From: Xylaria sp. FL1777
Lineage: Eukaryota; Ascomycota; Sordariomycetes; Xylariales; Xylariaceae
DNA length: 64,000 bases
Direction of reading: 5' to 3'
Assembly (NCBI GenBank): GCA_022578965.1
Contig: MU400591.1
Coordinates: 1 to 64,000 of the forward strand
The position numbers were made by a program, and so were the translations under genes. Of this stretch, positions 63,217 through 64,000 are shown piece by piece (the stretch's first letter is position 1; the number at the start of each line of letters is the position of its first letter). Under the pieces are notes generated by a model. That model was not told where the DNA came from. It did not search any database and saw only the letters and a list, made by a program, of their open reading frames with translations.

Positions 63217-64000
63217 TCAGCTAAATGACCAACCTCCAGTCTTACTAGTAAAGAAACCGTCAGGGTCGTATTTCGCCTTTATCTTTTGCAACTGCGGGTA
63301 TGTCGCAAACGACTTTAGAGCATCTTGGTCCGCATGCGCCTCGTTCAGGAATAAAGGTAAGCCCTGGGCATTCGGCGTCCCGGCTACAAGTTCCTTGAAG
63401 CTCTCCTGGATTTGGTTGTACTTTGTTGTACTGATTAGTGGGGGCGTCGTGAGAGTGTACTCGGCCCAAAACCACGGTCCATCGGGCATTTCCATGGCAT
63501 TGGAGCCCTGTGCTCGGCTCGCGTCCGTCAGACTCTTGGGCACGGGGTTGTAGTCGAGGTGGATATAGGTATAGTTCCCTTTGTTGTCCTGCGACCACTG
63601 ATGGAAACGTTCCCATGTCGTCCTGTAGCTATCGTCGTCGGCGCGGTGGACACCTATGCGGAACACGTTGTCTGCTCGGCTGAGCTGTGCCAGGTTGGGA
63701 AGCAGCAAGTTTGCCACCTGGGGGTATGTCTTCAGCCCTAGTGTATTCAGCAGGTGAGGGATTGCGGTGAAATTCGCATATGCATCCCCTGGGTCTTCAC
63801 CGTCGTAAACGAGGAACATGAGAGCGGCCTGATCTAGTCCGAGGTCTAGATCCGGTATCGACAAGATATTGTAATTCATTAAAAGGGCAGCTTTCGGGTC
63901 TGTGTTGTAGAGAATGAAGTCGCGAGTTGCGTTGAGAACCTGCTCACTATGATCCGACACGTATAGAAGGTTTCCGGCGTATAGAGTACCAATAGGTCGA
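63217..64000 (-). CDS. FAD-linked (BBE-type) oxidase, 3' part
   Basis: C-terminal part of a berberine-bridge-enzyme-like flavoprotein oxidase; the reading frame stays open to the window edge, so start and FAD-binding domain lie outside. About 260 residues are visible. Typical features: GNLLY followed by DHSEQVLNATRDFI, the substrate-domain region with PQVANLLLPN, and the BBE C-terminus QKIKAKYDPDGFFTSKTGGW, which matches the conserved YDP-x-xxF ending. Members oxidise sugars, oligosaccharides, alkaloids or secondary metabolites, usually as secreted proteins. Substrate unknown. The stop codon is at 63217-63219. Confidence 0.88.
   Translation of the reverse strand, partial: RPIGTLYAGNLLYVSDHSEQVLNATRDFILYNTDPKAALLMNYNILSIPDLDLGLDQAALMFLVYDGEDPGDAYANFTAIPHLLNTLGLKTYPQVANLLLPNLAQLSRADNVFRIGVHRADDDSYRTTWERFHQWSQDNKGNYTYIHLDYNPVPKSLTDASRAQGSNAMEMPDGPWFWAEYTLTTPPLISTTKYNQIQESFKELVAGTPNAQGLPLFLNEAHADQDALKSFATYPQLQKIKAKYDPDGFFTSKTGGWSFS

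Noticed and set aside
1..64000. CRISPR array, rRNA operon, or intact transposon
   Set aside because: No regularly spaced repeats, no rRNA-like sequence, and no transposase, reverse transcriptase or long terminal repeats were recognised.

Overview
This window reads as nuclear DNA of a filamentous ascomycete (Pezizomycotina, probably Sordariomycetes-like). The evidence is gene content (HET-domain protein, Zn2Cys6 regulator, VBA-type and Dal5-type MFS carriers, secreted esterase and sulfatase) and gene structure: nearly every gene is split by 45-120 nt introns with GTRNGT donors, CTAAY branch sites and YAG acceptors. I rebuilt the exon chains by hand. Where phases are given, the joins were checked for frame, and most genes that look broken in single frames are intact after splicing.

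Layout: 1-6.5 kb is gene-poor, with microsatellites and a locally repeated 9-mer. 6.5-10.9 kb holds a Dnf3-like P4-ATPase lipid flippase (+). 11.6-13.2 kb holds a zinc-finger protein with recently duplicated fingers (+). 14.3-18.6 kb has an ornithine cyclodeaminase-like enzyme and a vacuolar basic amino-acid type MFS carrier (both -). 19.3-21.2 kb is a secreted sulfatase (-). 22.1-22.9 kb carries broken coding remnants. 23.2-30.7 kb is a catabolic group: Dal5-type MFS (+), tannase/feruloyl esterase (+) and, tail to tail 73 bp away, a phenol-hydroxylase-type FAD monooxygenase (-). 30.7-35.8 kb is a gene-poor AT-rich block followed by a more GC-rich stretch without a recognisable gene. 35.8-38.4 kb is an alcohol (methanol) oxidase (+); 39.3-42.7 kb cytosolic methionyl-tRNA synthetase (+); 43.6-45.0 kb an Htd2-like mitochondrial 3-hydroxyacyl-thioester dehydratase (+). 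47.9-50.3 kb is a transcription factor with two complete Zn2Cys6 clusters (+). 52.1-53.1 kb is an F-box protein (+), 53.56 kb an initiator tRNA-Met (-), 54.5-56.8 kb a HET-domain protein with a homopolymer frame break (-), 57.6-59.2 kb a second Dal5-type MFS (-). The 3' part of a secreted-type FAD-linked (BBE) oxidase runs off the right edge (-).

Housekeeping genes (flippase, MetRS, Htd2, tRNA-iMet) are mixed with accessory ones. The most coherent functional group is 23.2-30.7 kb: uptake of an organic acid, ester cleavage of plant phenolics, and ring hydroxylation of the released phenol. The alcohol oxidase could burn methanol released from methylated plant polymers, but that link is only inference. 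No PKS/NRPS core, CRISPR, or intact transposon was seen. I did not identify an obviously novel system; the items most worth checking are the double zinc-cluster regulator, the HET frame break, the phenolic mini-cluster and the repeat-expanded zinc finger.
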